Shown here: piece after piece, positions 15,613 through 24,862 of the stretch
How the letters are laid out: every line of letters starts with the position of its first letter
How positions within the stretch are numbered: position 1 is the stretch's first letter
Assembly (NCBI RefSeq): GCF_033242265.1
Contig: NZ_BTFW01000003.1
Coordinates: forward strand, 12,318 to 76,317
Reading direction: 5' to 3'
DNA: 64,000 bases
From: Novosphingobium sp. IK01
GTDB taxonomy: Bacteria; Pseudomonadota; Alphaproteobacteria; Sphingomonadales; Sphingomonadaceae
Notes under the pieces: generated by a model
The model's database searches: none
What the model was told of the DNA's origin: nothing
The model's input: only the letters and a program-made list of their open reading frames with translations
Program-made: the position numbers and the translations under genes

Positions 15613-18492
15613 ATGTTTTCGGTTTCGCGTACTTCGAAAGGTGCATGGGGCGTGGGGCTGGTGGCCCTGGCCGGTGCGGCATTCGCGCCGGTGGTGGCAC
15701 AGGCCCGGACGGCATCGCTCGACGTACCTGCCCAGCCCGCCGCCGCCGGGATCCAGGCCTTTGCGCGGCAGGCCGGGGTGCAGATTCTGGTGGGCAAGGG
15801 GCTGACTCGGGGCAAGCGCACGAATGCGGTGAAGGGCACCCTCGATATCGGCGCGGCGCTGGGCCGCTTGCTGTATGGAACCGGCCTTGAGGTCGTGGCG
15901 ACGAGCGGTACGGTGATCACGCTGGGGCAGCGCGACCGTTCCAGTCAGGCCGGCGCAGTCCAGGCAACCCACCCGCGCGACATGATCCTTGTCGAGGCAC
16001 GGCGCGTGCCCGTGCGCATGACCCGCCGATCCACCGCTGTCGTCGATGCCGTGCGCTACGACGACGTGTCGACGCTGGCGGGCAGCGATGGCTCGGTCGT
16101 CGAGCAACTCGTCACCCTGCCGGGCGTGACCGGCATCGAGGAAGGCGATACCCCGCGCTTCATCTCGATCCGCGGCATCGCCGCCAACCTCAACGCCACC
16201 ACCATCGATGGCCTCTCGATTGCCTCGATCGGTTCGGACGGCGATGGGTCGCGACAGGTGAACCTGCAACTTCTGCCCTCGAACATGAGCGCGGGAAACG
16301 AGGTCTACAAAAGCTTTACCCCCGAACTGCCCGGTGACGCGATTGGCGGTGTCGTCAACATCGCCACGCGCAGCGCCTTCGATCACGACGGCCTCTACAA
16401 GGTGCTCGACCTAAACGGCATCTATTCGACCTATCGCGGGCCCGCGCCGATCAATGCCATCACCGGCGCAGGCACGCACTGGGGGCAGGGGATCAAGGGC
16501 GTGGTCAGCGACCGGTTCGGGCCGGGCGGGCAGTTCGGGATCGTGCTGTCGGGCGAATACCAGAAGCGCATCCGCAATTCCTCGAAGTACTGGCAGGGGA
16601 CCAAGTATTTTTTCAGCGATGCCGGCAAGAAGCTGACCGGGCCCGACGACCCGAACTGGAACGGCCTGGTTGTCCCGTATGACCAGCAATATTCAAGCTA
16701 TACCAACACATTGCGTTCGTATGGCGGGTCCGCCAAGCTGGAATGGCAAGCGCCTGACAACAGCCTGTATGCCTCGATCATGGGGTTCGGGCGGCGGCGC
16801 TATGAAGATTCCACCATGAACAAGCAGGACTATTACACCAAGAGTTCCATTTCCGGCCAGACCGGGGATGGCGGGCGCCAGCAACTCAATTCGATCTATA
16901 CGCGCTATCGCCACGACAACTGGAACCGGGGCCTGTATGGTGTGATCGGCGATCTGGCCTGGACATCGGGCAAGGGCATTCTCGAAATCCGGGGCGGCTT
17001 CAACAAGGCGCTGTATGACAACCACCAGCATTCGATCGTCGCGCGGGCCTATCCCAAATCGGCCTACATCACATATGCCACCAACGGCGGGATCGGCGAC
17101 CTGCCCTATGTCACCTCGCTGAGCGATGCCAGCGCGCTCGACCCGAAGAAGACCGCCTACAGCCTGAGCACCGCCTACGACATGTCTCGCGTGGCGCGCG
17201 AGGACATGGGCAATGCCCGTCTCGATTATACCTGGAATGCCCAGGAAAACGATCGCGGCATGGGTTTTGCGGTCGGCGTGGAATGGCGCAACCTGATCTT
17301 GCGGCGGAACCTCGACGAAACCGAATACAAGACCGGCATGAACATGAAGGACTATCTCTTCACGCCGGAATACACCGCGTTGGGGGCCCTCGGGCCGATG
17401 CCGTGGATCGATTACCACTTCGTCGACACGATGCCCACGCTGGCGGTGGACAAGACCAGTTCGGCCTATGACAGCTTGATTTCCGACTATCGCTACAGGG
17501 AAACGACGATCACCCCCTATGCCTCGCTGCACTACCGGACGAACAGCTTTGCGCTCGTCTGGGGGCTGCGCTTCGATCATACGCGCTTTGCCGCCGATAC
17601 CCCCGATGTCTCGGGCGGGACGATTACCGGCATGGCGCGCAACAATGGCGGCTATGATTTCATGCTGCCCTCGCTCTCGGCCGAGTACAAGCTGGCCCGG
17701 CGCACGATCCTGAGCGGCTCGATCAGCCGCACCATCGGCCGCCCCACCCCCGGCGACGTGGCGCAGGCGCGCAGCGTGAGCTGCGGCGAGGCCGATGACG
17801 GCAGCACCGGCTGCACGATCAGCCAGGGCAACCCCAAGCTCAAGCCGCGCCGCGCGACCAATCTGGACCTTACGTTCACGCAAGGGTTCCATGGCGACAA
17901 GGGCCTGATCGGGGTGAGCGTCTTTGCCAAGTGGATCGCCGACGACATCTACGACCTGACCAGCTACACCACGCTGGAAGATACCACCTACAAGGTCAGC
18001 CAGCCCCTCAACGCCTCGGGCTCGCGGATCTATGGCATCGAGGCACGGGCCGAGAACAAGGGCATCCGCCTTGCAGGCCAGAAGTTCGACCTGTTCGCCA
18101 ACATGACCTGGATGCAGGGGCACATGGATGCCCGCAGCGACACCGGCACGCGCAGCATCGGACACATGCTCTACCAGCCCGAATATCTGGCCAATGCGGG
18201 GGTGACCTGGCACACGCCCTTCCTCAGGAGCGCATTTACCGCCCGCTACAACTATCGCGGCAAGTATCTGGAAAGCGTGGGCGCCTCGCCCTGGCTCGAT
18301 GAAGGCCGCGCCGGATATGGCACGCTCGACCTCAGCCTGACGCAGAAGGTCACCTCTTTTGCGACCCTCAAGTACGAAATCTACAACGTGCTGGGGGCCA
18401 AGCCGAAGTGGCTGATCGGCGAGCGACTTCAATATGCCACCGAAGTCGACAACTATGGCCGCAGCGTCTTCGTCCACCTGATCATCCGCTGA
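15613..18492 (+). CDS. TonB-dependent transducer receptor with STN domain
   Basis: A 959-residue outer-membrane receptor. A signal peptide (1-31, ending VAQA) is followed by an STN (secretin/TonB N-terminal) domain at about 35-105, the part that talks to FecR. A TonB plug follows (about 130-245, VVEQLVTLPGVTGIEEGDTP and IRGIAANLN), then a 22-strand barrel whose C-terminus ends in an aromatic/hydrophobic strand (VFVHLIIR). The subfamily is the 'TonB-dependent receptor, large sphingomonad/xanthomonad' type. Its neighbour PhoD suggests a phosphorylated ligand, but the substrate is not readable from sequence. Confidence 0.92.
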   Translation: MFSVSRTSKGAWGVGLVALAGAAFAPVVAQARTASLDVPAQPAAAGIQAFARQAGVQILVGKGLTRGKRTNAVKGTLDIGAALGRLLYGTGLEVVATSGTVITLGQRDRSSQAGAVQATHPRDMILVEARRVPVRMTRRSTAVVDAVRYDDVSTLAGSDGSVVEQLVTLPGVTGIEEGDTPRFISIRGIAANLNATTIDGLSIASIGSDGDGSRQVNLQLLPSNMSAGNEVYKSFTPELPGDAIGGVVNIATRSAFDHDGLYKVLDLNGIYSTYRGPAPINAITGAGTHWGQGIKGVVSDRFGPGGQFGIVLSGEYQKRIRNSSKYWQGTKYFFSDAGKKLTGPDDPNWNGLVVPYDQQYSSYTNTLRSYGGSAKLEWQAPDNSLYASIMGFGRRRYEDSTMNKQDYYTKSSISGQTGDGGRQQLNSIYTRYRHDNWNRGLYGVIGDLAWTSGKGILEIRGGFNKALYDNHQHSIVARAYPKSAYITYATNGGIGDLPYVTSLSDASALDPKKTAYSLSTAYDMSRVAREDMGNARLDYTWNAQENDRGMGFAVGVEWRNLILRRNLDETEYKTGMNMKDYLFTPEYTALGALGPMPWIDYHFVDTMPTLAVDKTSSAYDSLISDYRYRETTITPYASLHYRTNSFALVWGLRFDHTRFAADTPDVSGGTITGMARNNGGYDFMLPSLSAEYKLARRTILSGSISRTIGRPTPGDVAQARSVSCGEADDGSTGCTISQGNPKLKPRRATNLDLTFTQGFHGDKGLIGVSVFAKWIADDIYDLTSYTTLEDTTYKVSQPLNASGSRIYGIEARAENKGIRLAGQKFDLFANMTWMQGHMDARSDTGTRSIGHMLYQPEYLANAGVTWHTPFLRSAFTARYNYRGKYLESVGASPWLDEGRAGYGTLDLSLTQKVTSFATLKYEIYNVLGAKPKWLIGERLQYATEVDNYGRSVFVHLIIR

Positions 18493-18518
18493 TCCTTCCC
18501 CAGAGGCACACCAGTTCC

Positions 18519-20174
18519 ATGCGCCCTTTCGATCGACGTCATGCCCTTCACCTGCTCGGTGCCGGTTCCATCAGCCTTGGCACTTCCATAGGCCTTGCCG
18601 GGGGCTGGCCGCTGGCCGCCCTCGCGCAGGAAGGCGCCATGCCTCGCAACCTGCTGGCAAACCCGCGGTTCGGGGCCGATCCGTTCACGCTGGGGGTGGC
18701 CTCGGGCGATCCGGCCAGTGACGGTTTCGTGCTCTGGACCCGGCTCGCGCCCCGACCGCTCGAACCCCTGGGCGGGATGGAGCCAAGGCCTGTCGCGGTG
18801 CGCTGGGAAGTGGCCGGGGACGCGCGCTTCCAGACGCTCGTCGCGCAAGGCGAGGCACTGGCCCATCCCGAACTGGCCCACTCGGTCCATGTCGAGGTGG
18901 CCGGGCTGGCCCCCGATCGCCCCTACTGGTATCGCTTCCGGGTCGGGCGCGAGGAAAGCGCGGTGGGACGCACCCGGACGCTGCCGGCCCCCGGTGCCCG
19001 CGTCGAACGCCTGCGGTTCGTGGCCGCCGGTTGCCAGCACTACGAGCAGGGCCTGTTCACCGCCTGGCGCCACATTGCACAGGAGCCGGTGGATTTCGTG
19101 TTCCACTATGGCGACTATATCTACGAGAGCGCCGACCACGGCGCGGGCCCGTTCAAGGCCAATGGCCGCACCTATGACGAAGTGCGCCGCCATGTCGGGG
19201 GCGAGATCTACACGCTCGACGACTATCGCCGCCGCTACGCGCTCTACAAGTCCGACCCCGATCTTCAGGCCGCCCATGCCGCCGTGCCGTTCTGGATGAG
19301 CTTCGACGATCACGAGGTCGACAACAACTGGGCGAGCGACTTCGATCAGGACGGCACGCCCCCCGAAGCCTTCGCGTTCCGCCGCGCGATGGCCATGCAG
19401 GCCTATTACGAACACATGCCCCTGCGCCGCAGCGCCATGCCGCAGGGCAGCCACATGCAGATGTATCGCGGCGCGCGCTATGGCGACCTGCTCCACGCGT
19501 TCGTGCTCGACACCCGCCAGTATCGCGACGACCAGCTTTACGGCGACACGCTCGCCCCGCTCGGCCCCGAAGCCTTTGCCCAGCGCAGCATCATGGGCGC
19601 GGCGCAGGAACGCTGGCTCTACGATGGCCTGGCCGCCTCCGACACGCGGTGGAACCTGATCGCCCATCAGGTGATGGTGATGAACCTCGACCAGCGCAAA
19701 AGCCCCGCGCCGGGTGCCGTAGCCGGGGGCACGCCCACCTATTCGATGGACCAGTGGCCCGGCTACATGGCCAATCGCCGCCGCCTGCTCGACTGCATCG
19801 ACACGCACTGCAAGGGCAATGTCGTCAATGTCACGGGCGATGCCCACCGCCACTATGCCGGCGACCTGCTCCAGGACGAAGGCGCGCCGGGCGCCGAGGG
19901 CAAAGTGATCTCCAGCGAATTCCTCGCCACCTCGATTGCCTCGGGCGCGGATGGCAAAGGCGATGACGACGCCTACAGCCGCCAGGTCCGCGCCGACAAT
20001 CCGTTCCTCAAGGCCACCACCGACAAGCGCGGCTACCTGCTGTGCGACATCATCCGCAAGGAGTGGACCGGCGACCTCAAGGTTGTCGACAAGGTCACGA
20101 AGCCGGGCGGCAAGCTCTCGACTTATGCCCGCTTCATCATCGAGAACGGCCGCCCCGGCCTCAATCGCGGCTAG
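18519..20174 (+). CDS. phoD: PhoD-family alkaline phosphatase, Tat-exported
   Basis: A 551-residue secreted phosphodiesterase/phosphomonoesterase. A Tat signal (FDRRHALHLLGAG at residues 4-16) is followed by the PhoD N-terminal Ig-like domain (about 48-145, PFTLGVASGDPASDGFVLWT). The metallophosphatase domain has GCQHYEQG (Cys iron ligand region), HYGDYIYE, DDHEVDNNW and VTGDAHRHYAGD. These give the Fe-Ca site residues expected in PhoD. The start at 18519 lies 26 bp after the receptor stop, so receptor and enzyme probably form an operon. The gene ends 53 bp before IS6 copy 1. Confidence 0.93.
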   Translation: MRPFDRRHALHLLGAGSISLGTSIGLAGGWPLAALAQEGAMPRNLLANPRFGADPFTLGVASGDPASDGFVLWTRLAPRPLEPLGGMEPRPVAVRWEVAGDARFQTLVAQGEALAHPELAHSVHVEVAGLAPDRPYWYRFRVGREESAVGRTRTLPAPGARVERLRFVAAGCQHYEQGLFTAWRHIAQEPVDFVFHYGDYIYESADHGAGPFKANGRTYDEVRRHVGGEIYTLDDYRRRYALYKSDPDLQAAHAAVPFWMSFDDHEVDNNWASDFDQDGTPPEAFAFRRAMAMQAYYEHMPLRRSAMPQGSHMQMYRGARYGDLLHAFVLDTRQYRDDQLYGDTLAPLGPEAFAQRSIMGAAQERWLYDGLAASDTRWNLIAHQVMVMNLDQRKSPAPGAVAGGTPTYSMDQWPGYMANRRRLLDCIDTHCKGNVVNVTGDAHRHYAGDLLQDEGAPGAEGKVISSEFLATSIASGADGKGDDDAYSRQVRADNPFLKATTDKRGYLLCDIIRKEWTGDLKVVDKVTKPGGKLSTYARFIIENGRPGLNRG

Positions 20175-20227
20175 GCGGCCGGATCATGCGGACATCGCAT
20201 GTGCCTTCGTTGCGCGTCACGGTCACG

Positions 20228-21109
20228 GGCTCTGTTGCAAACTCTGATGCGGTTGCCAAGGTTGGGCCCTTGGATTGGTAAGGTCGGTTGTGATGGACGA
20301 TTTCAAAGGGCGGCATTTTACCGGCGAGGTCATCCTATGGGCGGTCCGCTGGTACTGCCGGTACGGCATCAGCTACCGCGATCTCGAGGAAATGCTGGCG
20401 GAACGTGGCATCGATGTCGATCACACGACCATCTATCGCTGGGTGCAGCGCTATGCGCCGGAGATGGAGAAGCGGTTGCGTTGGTTCTGGCGGCAAGGCT
20501 TTGATCCGAGCTGGCGTCTGGATGAGACCTACGTCAAGGTTCGGGGCAAATGGACCTACCTGTACCGGGCGGTCGACAAAAGGGGCGACACGATCGACTT
20601 CTTCCTCTCGTCGACCCGCAGCGCCAAAGCCGCGAAGCGCTTTCTGGGAAAGGCCCTTCGCGGGCTGAAGGGCTGGGAGAAGCCAACGAAACTCAACACC
20701 GACAAGGCCCCCAGCTACGGCGTCGCAATCGCCGAGTTGAAACGAGAAGGGAAGCTCGCCCTGGAAACCGAACACCGGCAGGTAAAATACCTGAACAACG
20801 TGCTCGAGGCCGACCATGGCAAGCTCAAATTGTTGATCAAGCCCGTGCGTGGTTTCAAATCGATGCCGACAGCCTACGCCACGATCAAGGGCTTCGAGGT
20901 CATGCGCGCCCTGCGCAAAGGGCAAGCCCGGGCATGGTGCCTGCAGCCAGGGATCAGGGGAGAGGTGCGTCTGATCGAAAGAGCATTTGGCATTGGCCCC
21001 TCGGTCATGACCGAGGCCATGGACGTGCTCAATCAGCATTTTGCCAATGCTGCCTGATCCCCAGACGGGGTGACGCTGCCCGGCCGTCACCAATGTTTGC
21101 AACAGAGCC
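20228..21109 (+). mobile_element. IS6-family (IS6100-like) element, copy 1, intact
   Basis: 882 bp bounded by 14-bp inverted repeats GGCTCTGTTGCAAA. The transposase (20293-21057, 254 residues) has the IS6 layout: N-terminal zinc-ribbon/HTH-like GRHFTGEVILWAVRWYCRY, then the DDE core with Asp in RLDETYVKVRGKW, Asp in NTDKAPSYG and Glu in NNVLEADHGKLK. Flanks differ (CGGTCACG left, CGATAATG right), so no 8-bp target duplication remains. Copy 4 appears identical. It cuts mobA at 21110. Confidence 0.95.
20293..21057 (+). CDS. tnpA: IS6-family DDE transposase (copy 1)
   Basis: Complete 254-residue transposase starting ATGGACGATTTC. Catalytic DDE residues are intact. Residue 69 lies in WRQGFDP; copies 2, 3 and 5 read WRRGFDP. 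It differs from the well-known IS6100 protein at scattered positions (my recollection), so it is a relative rather than IS6100 itself. Confidence 0.93.
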   Translation: MDDFKGRHFTGEVILWAVRWYCRYGISYRDLEEMLAERGIDVDHTTIYRWVQRYAPEMEKRLRWFWRQGFDPSWRLDETYVKVRGKWTYLYRAVDKRGDTIDFFLSSTRSAKAAKRFLGKALRGLKGWEKPTKLNTDKAPSYGVAIAELKREGKLALETEHRQVKYLNNVLEADHGKLKLLIKPVRGFKSMPTAYATIKGFEVMRALRKGQARAWCLQPGIRGEVRLIERAFGIGPSVMTEAMDVLNQHFANAA

Positions 21110-21234
21110 CGATAATGCACTGAGGCCAATAAAGCATGATCGAGCAGTTCACGGCCGGTGAGGGTCGCATGCGCCTTATCAGACCCGAAGCGGCTCGATT
21201 TTCCGCCGGCCAGGACAACGCCCAGCGTCGTCAT
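21110..21234 (-). pseudogene. mobA: Molybdenum cofactor guanylyltransferase MobA, N-terminal fragment
   Basis: The first 42 residues carry the MobA nucleotide-binding signature (LGVVLAGGKSSRFGSDKA), after which IS6 copy 1 cuts the gene. The start overlaps the fdhD stop (ATGA), so mobA and fdhD were co-translated. The remainder is not in the window. Confidence 0.82.
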
Positions 21235-22064
21235 TCGATATTGCCCTGGTCGTCGTTGACGATAAGAGCGGAATCAGTCCTTGCCAATGTAACGAGCGTG
21301 AGGCCTGCCTTTACCGCTCGCTCGACGGCGAGGCTCGTCGGCGCGAAAATGGTGACCAGCATCGGGCAACCCGCACGAACCGTCTTTTCCACGAGTTCAT
21401 AGCTGCAACGCGCCGTAAGCAGGAAGAAGCCAGTACCCGGATCGATGCCTTCGGTGGCAAGCGCCCCGATCAGCTTATCGAGCGCGTTGTGCCGTCCGAC
21501 ATCCTCGCGGACGCGCAAGATCGCTCCGTCGGGCGCGCAGAACGCGGCGGCGTGGACCGCGCCGGTCGCACGCCCCAGCGGCTGATGGTCGCGCAATGCG
21601 CCAAGGGCGCGCGCTATCCCGTTCCGGTCGGTGGTAATATGGGCTTCGACCCTCGGCAGTGGCCGGAGCACCTGCTCGATATTTTCCATGCCGCAAATGC
21701 CGCAACTGCTTTCGGTAACGCGTAGCCTGGCGCGTTCGAAGGCTCGGTCGGCGCGTTCGGCGGGCAAAGCGATGCGCGCCACCATCCCGCCATCGACCTT
21801 ATGAATGTCAATCGAGAGAACCTGTTCCGCCCGCTCGATGATCCCCTCGCTTAAAGCGAAGCCGAGAGCATAATCGCGAAGATCGGCCGGAGTCGCCATC
21901 ATGACGGCATAGCCGATGCCGCAGACCTCGATCGAAACGGGCGTCTCCAGTGGAATGCTGCGCAGCAGCGCACTGTCGCCGAGCTCGGTAAAGCCGAGCC
22001 GGCGAACTGCGAGATTGACGGTCTGTAGCCTCGGCATTGGCGTTATACCTTGTTCAGACACCAT
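21231..22064 (-). CDS. fdhD: FdhD, sulfur carrier for formate dehydrogenase maturation
   Basis: Transfers sulfur from a cysteine desulfurase to the bis-MGD cofactor of formate dehydrogenases. 277 residues, normal length. Key features: the loop cysteines in SCGICG (CxxC, near 120), GRATGAVHAAAF, VREDVGRHNALDKL and LTARCSYELVEK. The ATG at 22064 was chosen; a second ATG lies at 22037. It sits 49 bp after encapsulin and overlaps mobA, so this part of the operon served a molybdenum enzyme that is no longer present. Confidence 0.92.
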   Translation of the reverse strand: MVSEQGITPMPRLQTVNLAVRRLGFTELGDSALLRSIPLETPVSIEVCGIGYAVMMATPADLRDYALGFALSEGIIERAEQVLSIDIHKVDGGMVARIALPAERADRAFERARLRVTESSCGICGMENIEQVLRPLPRVEAHITTDRNGIARALGALRDHQPLGRATGAVHAAAFCAPDGAILRVREDVGRHNALDKLIGALATEGIDPGTGFFLLTARCSYELVEKTVRAGCPMLVTIFAPTSLAVERAVKAGLTLVTLARTDSALIVNDDQGNIE

Positions 22065-22113
22065 ATTGTGGATCGTTCCCTGATCATTTGCGAAAGCCCC
22101 GGCCGGCCCAGCC

Positions 22114-22935
22114 TTAAGCTGCGGCTGGTGTCGCCGTCGGAGGATTGAGGACCACCGATGCCTCGGAAGTCTGCGTCTGATAGGAGAGCGTCTCCTGCAG
22201 GTAGAGCTCGACCGTCTCGCTGTCATGGCTGAGATAGCCGATCGACAGATCCTGCCCGAGCGTGAGCTCGAAATCACCGCCACGCGTCGTGACCACGACG
22301 CCGCCTTTGACGGCCGGGCTCCAGATGATCTCCTTGTCGACGAGTTTCTGGATGTGCTTCCACACCGGATAGCCGTCGTCGCTGCCGCCGGTGAGAGCCG
22401 TATAGGGGTCAGCCCCGAGCAGGAGGGCGTAAGGGCCGTTCACGCCGGCGAGACGGAGTTCGTTGACGGCCCGCTCAATGATTTCGGGATAGACGCGAAT
22501 ATCGGCGGGCAGCGTCAGTTTCTCATTGCTCGAAACCTGGCGGATGCCCTGGATGCCGACGGCCTCATAGCCCTCGACGACAACATGATCTTCGGCAAAG
22601 GCAATGGTCTTGGCCGCGTCCTTGAGCGGCTGCCAATCGGAATTGTTCGAGCCGCGCTCAACATCGTCGATCGCCTTGCGCGTCAGCTTGAAGGGGACAC
22701 GCAGCTCGATAACGGGCTTGATCTCGCGCTTCGCGACCTTGAGGCCATCGCAGAGCGGAGCAACATCACTCGTGTGGCCTGTTCCGACCGCGGACAAGTC
22801 AAAGCCCTGCGGCCCGATCACGTCGACAAGCTTGCGGGCGGCGAGGTAGCGCTTGAGCGTGCGTGTCGCTTCATCTTCGATCTGAGCCCAAGCCGCTGCC
22901 GAGATGGGAGCCAGTTCACGGTGGAGATTGTTCAT
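22114..22935 (-). CDS. Encapsulin shell protein (family 1)
   Basis: Self-assembling nanocompartment shell with the HK97 fold. 273 residues, the usual family 1 size. Diagnostic segments: LHRELAPISAAAWAQI at the N-terminus (binds cargo peptide), LAARKLVDVIGPQGFDL, REIKPVIELRVPF, GLGAD-type LLLGADPYTAL, and the C-terminal LGQDLSIGYLSHD. A short Thr/Pro/Ala tail follows. Start at 22935: ATG with GATGAGG at good spacing and overlapping the peroxidase end; ATG 22947 lacks a ribosome binding site. The immediately preceding gene is its cargo peroxidase. Confidence 0.95.
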   Translation of the reverse strand: MNNLHRELAPISAAAWAQIEDEATRTLKRYLAARKLVDVIGPQGFDLSAVGTGHTSDVAPLCDGLKVAKREIKPVIELRVPFKLTRKAIDDVERGSNNSDWQPLKDAAKTIAFAEDHVVVEGYEAVGIQGIRQVSSNEKLTLPADIRVYPEIIERAVNELRLAGVNGPYALLLGADPYTALTGGSDDGYPVWKHIQKLVDKEIIWSPAVKGGVVVTTRGGDFELTLGQDLSIGYLSHDSETVELYLQETLSYQTQTSEASVVLNPPTATPAAA

Positions 22936-22936
22936 G

Positions 22937-23989
22937 TCAGTCCTCATCCTTCAAAGATCCGATACCGAGGGAGGTGCGCCCCTTCGTTGCCAGCCCATCG
23001 ACGGCGGGCGTCGGCGTGTCCATGACACTGGGCGGCGGGGCCGATGTAACCGGCGTCACATCGTCCAGAAAACTGGCCGTCGGCACAAAGAACAGCGTGC
23101 CGGTCACTGCACGGCTGAAGTCCAGTATCCGATCGTAATTGCCGGGCGGGTTGCCGGCGAACATGTTCTGTAACATGCGCTCGGTCCGGCTCGGAGAGCG
23201 CGCATAGCCGATGAAATAGGTTCCGAATTCGCCCTTGCCGACATCGCCGAACGGCATGTTATCACGCAGGATATCGAGCTGGTTGCCATTCTCGTCCTGG
23301 ATGACGTTGAGCACGTTGTGCGCGAAGGGCTGCTTCTTGCTGTCTTCGATCTCGATGTCCGAGAGCTTCTTGCGACCGATGATCCCTTCCTGCTGCTCGA
23401 CCGGAACCGCGTTCCACTTGGGCAGGTCGTGGAGATATTTCTGGACGATCACATAGCTGCCCCCCGAAAAATCGGGGTCTTCCGAACCGATGATCGCTGC
23501 TTCGGTTACCGCCCGGCCCGTCGGGTTCTCGGTCCCGTCAACGAAGCCAAGCAGATCCCTCTCGTCGAAATATTTGAAGCCGTGGGTCTCATCGACAACG
23601 GTGATTGCGGCGCGCAAACGATCCATGATCTGGAGCGCAAGCTCGAAGCACTGGTCCATCTGAGTGGCGCGGATATGGAAAAGCAGGTCACCGGGTGTCG
23701 AGACCGCATGATGCACCCCGTTGATTTCTCGGAAAGGATGCAGCTCCTTCGGTCGCGGGGTACCGAAAAGACGGTCCCACGCCTCAGAGCCAAATCCCAT
23801 GACGCAGGAGAGGCCGCCCTCGAGATCGCGAAAGCCGACCGCGCGAACGAAAGCTGATAGATCAGCGCAGAATGCCCGCACGGCATCTGCATGTTCGCTG
23901 CCCTCATTGATTGTCGCCACGAGGAATATCGCTGAGCGCGAGAGTTTCGCCGCGACTGGTTGACTTTCAATGTTTTCAATGGCGTCCAC
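22937..23989 (-). CDS. Dye-decolorizing peroxidase (DyP, B type), encapsulin cargo
   Basis: A 350-residue haem peroxidase. Expected residues are present: Asp151 in GFVDGTENP, proximal haem ligand His224 (PFAHNV), Arg242 and Asn244 (LRDNMPFG). These match the DypB pattern with a 2-residue offset. After the catalytic domain (ends about 305) come a Pro/Thr-rich linker and the tail TSLGIGSLKDED (339-350). This tail is the canonical encapsulin targeting peptide (SLGIGSLK), so it should be packaged in the downstream shell. GTG start with GGGAG 6-7 bp upstream. It begins 51 bp after an atpD fragment. Confidence 0.95.
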   Translation of the reverse strand: MDAIENIESQPVAAKLSRSAIFLVATINEGSEHADAVRAFCADLSAFVRAVGFRDLEGGLSCVMGFGSEAWDRLFGTPRPKELHPFREINGVHHAVSTPGDLLFHIRATQMDQCFELALQIMDRLRAAITVVDETHGFKYFDERDLLGFVDGTENPTGRAVTEAAIIGSEDPDFSGGSYVIVQKYLHDLPKWNAVPVEQQEGIIGRKKLSDIEIEDSKKQPFAHNVLNVIQDENGNQLDILRDNMPFGDVGKGEFGTYFIGYARSPSRTERMLQNMFAGNPPGNYDRILDFSRAVTGTLFFVPTASFLDDVTPVTSAPPPSVMDTPTPAVDGLATKGRTSLGIGSLKDED

Positions 23990-24040
23990 AAATTCACTCC
24001 CGTTGGGCGGTAGATCGGATCGATGCCGCTGCTGTGCCCT

Positions 24041-24235
24041 TTACTCTTCCGCCAGGCTCTTGGCTTTCTCAAGCGCTTCGTCGATCGTGCCGACCATATA
24101 AAATGCAGATTCAGGAAGCGCGTCGAACTCGCCGCTGCACATCCTCTGGAAGCCTGAGATCGTGTCGTCGAGCTTGACGAACCGACCAGGCGTCCCTGTA
24201 AATACCTCCGCGACGAAAAACGGCTGGGATAAAAA
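24041..24235 (-). pseudogene. atpD: ATP synthase beta subunit, C-terminal piece (interrupted by Tn3)
   Basis: Encodes the last 64 residues of an F-type ATP synthase beta subunit ([34 protein letters not shown]). It is contiguous in sense with the piece at 28017; the Tn3-family transposon sits between them within the codons for RFLSQPF. No atpC follows; the DyP gene begins 51 bp later. Confidence 0.9.
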
Positions 24236-24268
24236 GGGGTGACTACACGAAAGTGACGTATCTGCACG

Positions 24269-24862
24269 CTAAGGGTGAACGGATCGGGAACGCTTGGGCT
24301 TTGCGTCCTTCTCCGTGGCTTCGAGGGCTTTGTAGAGGGCGGTTTTGCCGATCTTGAGGCGCGCGGCGGCTTCGCGAACGGTGAGGCCGGAAGCGATATG
24401 ATCGCGTGCCTTGCGGAGCTTGTCGGGTGTGACCACTGGCCGACGCCCGCCGGGACGGCCTCGCTCGCGAGCAGCCTTGAGGCCGGCATGGGTGCGTTCC
24501 CGGATCAGATCGCGCTCGAATTGGGCAAGCGAGCCGAAGATGTTGAACACCAGCATCCCGCCGGAAGTGGTGGTGTCGATGTTTTCGGTGAGCGAGCGGA
24601 ACCCGATGCCGCGCGCCGCCAGCTCGCCGACTTTCTCGATCAGATGGCTCATGGAGCGGCCAAGACGATCGAGTTTCCAGACCACCAGCGTGTCACCGCT
24701 GCGCAGATAGGCGAGCGCTTCGGTCAAACCAGGCCGATCGGCCTTCGCCCCTGATGCGTGATCGTTGAATATACGGTCGCACCCGGCATTGTTCAGCGCG
24801 TCGAGCTGAAGCGAGAGCTTTTGGTCTGCGGTCGAGACTCGCGCATAGCCGATCAGCGCCAC
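24269..24862 (-). CDS. tnpR: Tn3-family serine resolvase TnpR
   Basis: A 197-residue small serine recombinase that resolves transposition cointegrates. Catalytic Ser is in YARVSTADQ at the N-terminus. DRLGRS and GSLAQFERDLIRERT are the conserved catalytic-domain segments, and the C-terminal HTH reads GLTVREAAARLKIGKTALYKAL. The start was placed at GTG 24862 (reading ALIGYARVS) by family length; an upstream ATG at 24943 would add 27 residues in the res region. Divergent from tnpA. The 3' end overlaps the left transposon end. Confidence 0.92.
   Translation of the reverse strand: MALIGYARVSTADQKLSLQLDALNNAGCDRIFNDHASGAKADRPGLTEALAYLRSGDTLVVWKLDRLGRSMSHLIEKVGELAARGIGFRSLTENIDTTTSGGMLVFNIFGSLAQFERDLIRERTHAGLKAARERGRPGGRRPVVTPDKLRKARDHIASGLTVREAAARLKIGKTALYKALEATEKDAKPKRSRSVHP

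Noticed and set aside
20335-21234. 299-codon minus-strand frame starting as MobA
   Set aside because: Only the first 42 codons are MobA; the rest is antisense to the IS6 transposase, a chance continuation.
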